Origin: an uncultured Bacilli bacterium
GTDB lineage: Bacteria; Bacillota_I; Bacilli_A; RF39; UBA660
Length of the DNA stretch: 8,443 nucleotides
Assembly: GCA_934090795.1 (NCBI GenBank)
Contig: CAKOJQ010000022.1
Span: forward strand, 1-8,443
Reading direction: 5' to 3'
Every line of letters begins with the position of its first letter. The stretch's first letter is position 1. Below the pieces are notes generated by a model. It had not been told where the DNA came from. It made no database searches and was given only the letters and a program-made list of their open reading frames with translations. The position numbers and the translations under genes are program-made. This document shows positions 6,651 to 8,443 of the stretch, piece by piece.

Positions 6651-6879
6651 TTAGTTATCTTGTAACTTTAATATTTCTTCTTTATTTAAATTAGTTGTTT
6701 CAGATATTATATCTATAGGTATCCCTTTTTCTAATAACTTTAGGATAAACATTACAAATATATCTAAAGGCTCTATCTTCTATTAAAGGTATCTGAAAAT
6801 CTTTATCCACTTTAATATTATCTTTAATAACTTTAAAATTAATACCATATATTGTTTTTTCTTTAATCAATTCATGCAT
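6651..6879 (-). pseudogene. Frameshifted gene remnant with an Rpn/PDDEXK-type C-terminal tail
   Basis: Two overlapping minus-strand frames look like one broken gene. The first starts at ATG 6879 and runs 59 codons to TGA at 6700 (MHELIKEKTIYGINFKVIKD...). The second, shifted by one base, is open from just after a TAG near 6783 to TAA at 6651. It reads EPLDIFVMFILKLLEKGIPI and continues with an IISETTNLNKEEILKL ending. That second frame, a helix followed by GIPIDIISETTxLxxEEIxKL, strongly resembles the C-terminal tail of Rpn/PD-(D/E)XK nuclease-like transposase-associated proteins. No catalytic nuclease core is present here. A single indel around 6765-6785 would join the frames. Only a weak GTGG-type site precedes the ATG. 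It could instead be a real 59-aa gene, but the protein-like tail in the other frame favours a remnant of a mobile or nuclease gene. Confidence 0.5.
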
Positions 6880-7042
6880 TTAAACCACTTTCTTTTCTTT
6901 AACTTTGACTATAGAAATAACAACATAACTTTTAAATTAAACATAAAATAACTCCCTTCCATTTATTTTTTAGTAAGTACCAAAAAGTACTTACAATTTG
7001 CGCCTCTATATATTCTTATCAAAGAGTTATTCTTTTTATAAT
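6880..7042. other. Intergenic stretch with a perfect hairpin repeat
   Basis: This is the 163 bases between the remnant and the beta-helix gene. It contains the inverted repeat listed at 6973-6994 and a short, locally GC-rich motif, GCGCC, at about 7000-7004. A minus-strand GGGAG followed by an ATG opens only an 11-codon frame (MFNLKVMLLFL). I see no gene that can be supported. Confidence 0.45.
6973..6994. repeat. Perfect 8-bp inverted repeat with 6-base spacer
   Basis: GTAAGTAC (6973-6980) and GTACTTAC (6987-6994) pair perfectly around CAAAAA. It lies about 50 bases past the stop of the gene ending at 7043. Neither strand has a T-run after it, so it is not a standard rho-independent terminator. 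A protein-binding operator or an mRNA-stabilising 3' hairpin is possible. Confidence 0.7.
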
Positions 7043-7963
7043 TTATTTTTTTAAAATCTTGCTAGACGGTTTAACATTTAATTCTTCTTGATATTCTAAA
7101 ACTTTTCCTATGCTAATTTTTTCACATTGACTTTTAACTTTTTTCAAAAGATTTATTAATTCCAATCTTTTAAAAGTTATTGGTTCGGTTATTTTTTGTA
7201 ATACAACAGACTGCTTTTTATTTAAAATTTCCTCCCCATTTAAAATAATTGTTGGTGCACCAATATTTATAGAATTAAAATTATCTGTTTGTAGCTTAAC
7301 TTTATCAGCTGCAGTTAGTGAACTTTTTTCATCAACATTAATAGTTTTTGACTCGCATTCAACTTCTTTACCATTAATTTTAGAATTAATAATATTTAAT
7401 TCATTACCTGCTAACAATGAAACATTAATATTTTTATTATCCCATCCAATATTAGAATCAATTATATCCAATTTATCATCAGCTCCAAAATAAATCTTTG
7501 ATTCAGTGCTTAATACATCAATTTGCTCTCTATCCATATTTTTAATTGTTAATTCATCTGCACCAATTGATAAATAAGAGAATGTTGTTATATTTGAGTT
7601 ATCTAGTACACATTTACCATTAACATGTATATTTAGATTTAATCCAAAATCACAATTTTTAATGATAACTTCACAATTATTATATCCAAATATATATACA
7701 TGATGGTCTTTAAACTTCAAATTATCAATTACATAACAAATAGGTTTATTTAAATTATATATTTTTGCAATCTTTTTTCTATTTTCTCCTACCCCAAAGC
7801 AAGCAATAGTGTAAGAATAATTTTCCTTTTTAACTTTACTTCTTTTAATATAACAAGTTATTTTTTGATTATCTTCAACAACTTTTCCTAAATTACCCGT
7901 AAGATATTTCATAGCCCATGGTCTTGTTACATTATAAAGAATGTTATTAAATACTTTATTCAT
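7043..7963 (-). CDS. Hypothetical protein with predicted parallel beta-helix repeats
   Basis: I cannot assign this 306-residue protein to a named family. It has no signal peptide or membrane span. From about residue 75 to 245 short strands and turns alternate in units of roughly 20-25 residues: CEVIIKNCDFG, CVLDNSNITTF, DELTIKNMDRE, DKLDIIDSNIG, NELNIINSKING, VKLQTDNFNS. The recurring (L/V/I)xIxNSxI-type pattern is typical of a right-handed parallel beta-helix or a bactofilin-like solenoid. The C-terminal 50 residues (from about 262) are helical and lysine-rich. Cysteines at 37, 55, 76, 97, 104, 118, 203 and 280 are scattered and suit a reducing cytosol. GAGGAG lies five bases before the ATG and TATAAT lies upstream, so the start is well supported. 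It is a monocistronic unit by position. A cytosolic scaffold or polymer-forming role is inferred from shape only. Confidence 0.8.
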   Translation of the reverse strand: MNKVFNNILYNVTRPWAMKYLTGNLGKVVEDNQKITCYIKRSKVKKENYSYTIACFGVGENRKKIAKIYNLNKPICYVIDNLKFKDHHVYIFGYNNCEVIIKNCDFGLNLNIHVNGKCVLDNSNITTFSYLSIGADELTIKNMDREQIDVLSTESKIYFGADDKLDIIDSNIGWDNKNINVSLLAGNELNIINSKINGKEVECESKTINVDEKSSLTAADKVKLQTDNFNSINIGAPTIILNGEEILNKKQSVVLQKITEPITFKRLELINLLKKVKSQCEKISIGKVLEYQEELNVKPSSKILKK

Positions 7964-7987
7964 AAAATCTCCTCATAAATATTGCTT

Positions 7988-8015
7988 ATTATACTAGCAT
8001 AAAAGTTAATTTTTT
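7988..8015 (-). promoter_or_regulatory. Probable promoter of the beta-helix gene
   Basis: A clear TATAAT (7993-7988, minus strand) lies 24 bases before the ATG at 7963. A start near 7982 would leave a short leader carrying GAGGAG (7974-7969). The best -35 match is a TTGCAA about 20 bases upstream of the -10, which is longer than ideal. Confidence 0.5.
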
Positions 8016-8366
8016 GCAATATTTTAATTACAAGGAAAAAAGTGTATGAATAATTAGTGATTATGATGCATCAAAAAATTCTAATATTTAATAATTATGT
8101 CACATATTAAATATAAATTTTCTATTTACAACATGAACCATATTATATTATTTTAATGGCTAGCGAAGGTAAAAAAATTAAACCTTTGACTTATAAGTTT
8201 ATCATATAATTGCTTATTATAAATAAAAATTAAATATAATATTTTCACTAATTATTGGTTTAAAAAAATATAACATGTAATTATTCATACTTTTAAAGAA
8301 AAGTTACATAAGTTTCATGTCAGCCTTGGATAATTTTGACATTTCGACTATAGTAGAAGATATTTT
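7994..8366. other. Gene-free region with scattered repeats
   Basis: No supportable gene. It holds a 13-bp inverted repeat (GTATGAATAATTA at 8044-8056 and its complement at 8278-8290). A 13-base direct repeat, ATTGCTTATTATA, occurs at 7981-7993 and 8209-8221; the first copy covers the -10 of the beta-helix gene. The palindrome ACTTATAAGT lies at about 8190-8199. A 17-codon plus-strand frame at 8156-8209 (MASEGKKIKPLTYKFII) lacks a ribosome binding site. A 6-bp hairpin ATGTCA/TGACAT lies at 8317-8342 and belongs with the structure to its right. Confidence 0.5.
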
Positions 8367-8440
8367 GGCTCTAGAATTTCTAGTGGGGAGTTATTTTTAA
8401 CTTTTTCCTCTATTTAAAAGGTCTAGAGCCTTATTTTTTT
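8367..8440 (+). terminator. Plus-strand terminator-like structure, possibly an attenuator of a gene beyond the window
   Basis: GGCTCTAGA (8367-8375) pairs perfectly with TCTAGAGCC (8422-8430) and is followed by TTATTTTTTT. The 46-base interior contains a nested 5-bp hairpin, AGTTA-TTTT-TAACT (8389-8402). CTAGA (8371-8375) can instead pair with TCTAG (8379-8383), which would break the long stem. No plus-strand gene ends just upstream, so this may be a leader terminator of a gene to the right. A small inverted-repeat element end is the alternative. Confidence 0.55.
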
Positions 8441-8443
8441 GCT

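Noticed and set aside
8156..8209. 17-codon plus-strand frame (MASEGKKIKPLTYKFII)
   Set aside because: It reads like a protein fragment, but there is no Shine-Dalgarno and it is too short to support. It could be a gene-end relic.
8367..8430. ISL3-like insertion sequence end suggested by GGCTCT at the repeat tip
   Set aside because: The inverted arms are only about 65 bases apart and no transposase is visible. The T-run favours a terminator, and I cannot verify the IS match.
1..8443. Mollicute code 4 (TGA = Trp)
   Set aside because: Tryptophans in the HAD, the Ig-like and the 117-aa proteins use TGG, and full-length proteins are obtained without reading any TGA.
1..8443. CRISPR array
   Set aside because: No regularly spaced direct repeats of 20-40 bases were seen anywhere in the window.

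Overview
This 8.4 kb window is extremely AT-rich. Every convincing gene is on the minus strand, mostly with strong AGGAGG-type ribosome binding sites. Tryptophan is read from TGG and no in-frame TGA is needed, so the standard bacterial code applies. A Bacillus-like tRNA-Met, an ABC-F ATPase, a Cof-type HAD phosphatase and Rnf-derived proteins together suggest an AT-rich, probably uncultivated gut-type Firmicute. The Bacilli (RF39 or Erysipelotrichia-like) fit best, but placement from sequence reading alone is tentative.

Layout, left to right (transcription runs right to left). 1-224: N-terminal end of a membrane-anchored surface protein with its promoter at about 249-275. 225-621: gene-free. 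622-1416: HAD hydrolase. 1463-1491: terminator. 1503-1579: tRNA-Met(CAT). 1634-4918: a compact operon of four genes, transcribed as rnfC-like, rnfD-like, a 117-aa protein, then a membrane-anchored Ig-like protein. It has its own extended -10 promoter at 4941-4949. 4970-6586: ABC-F ATPase with a similar promoter. 6651-6879: frameshifted gene remnant. 7043-7963: predicted beta-helix protein. 7964-8443: gene-free, ending in a plus-strand hairpin plus T-run that looks like a terminator or attenuator.

The centre of interest is the rnfC/rnfD operon. RnfC keeps both C-terminal 4Fe-4S motifs and recognisable N-terminal and SLBB-like parts, but the glycine-rich NADH/FMN loop and the NGAECEP motif are gone. 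RnfD keeps its C-terminal signature (FIASDMKTSP), but the [S/T]GAT-type flavin-attachment threonine and the GGxGxNxFNPA region are not recognisable. The rnfG, E, A and B genes that normally follow are absent here. Two proteins I do not recognise take their place, one cytosolic and one with a single membrane span and Ig-like domains. Reading frames and Shine-Dalgarno sites are intact and tightly packed, which argues for a repurposed iron-sulfur/membrane module rather than decay.
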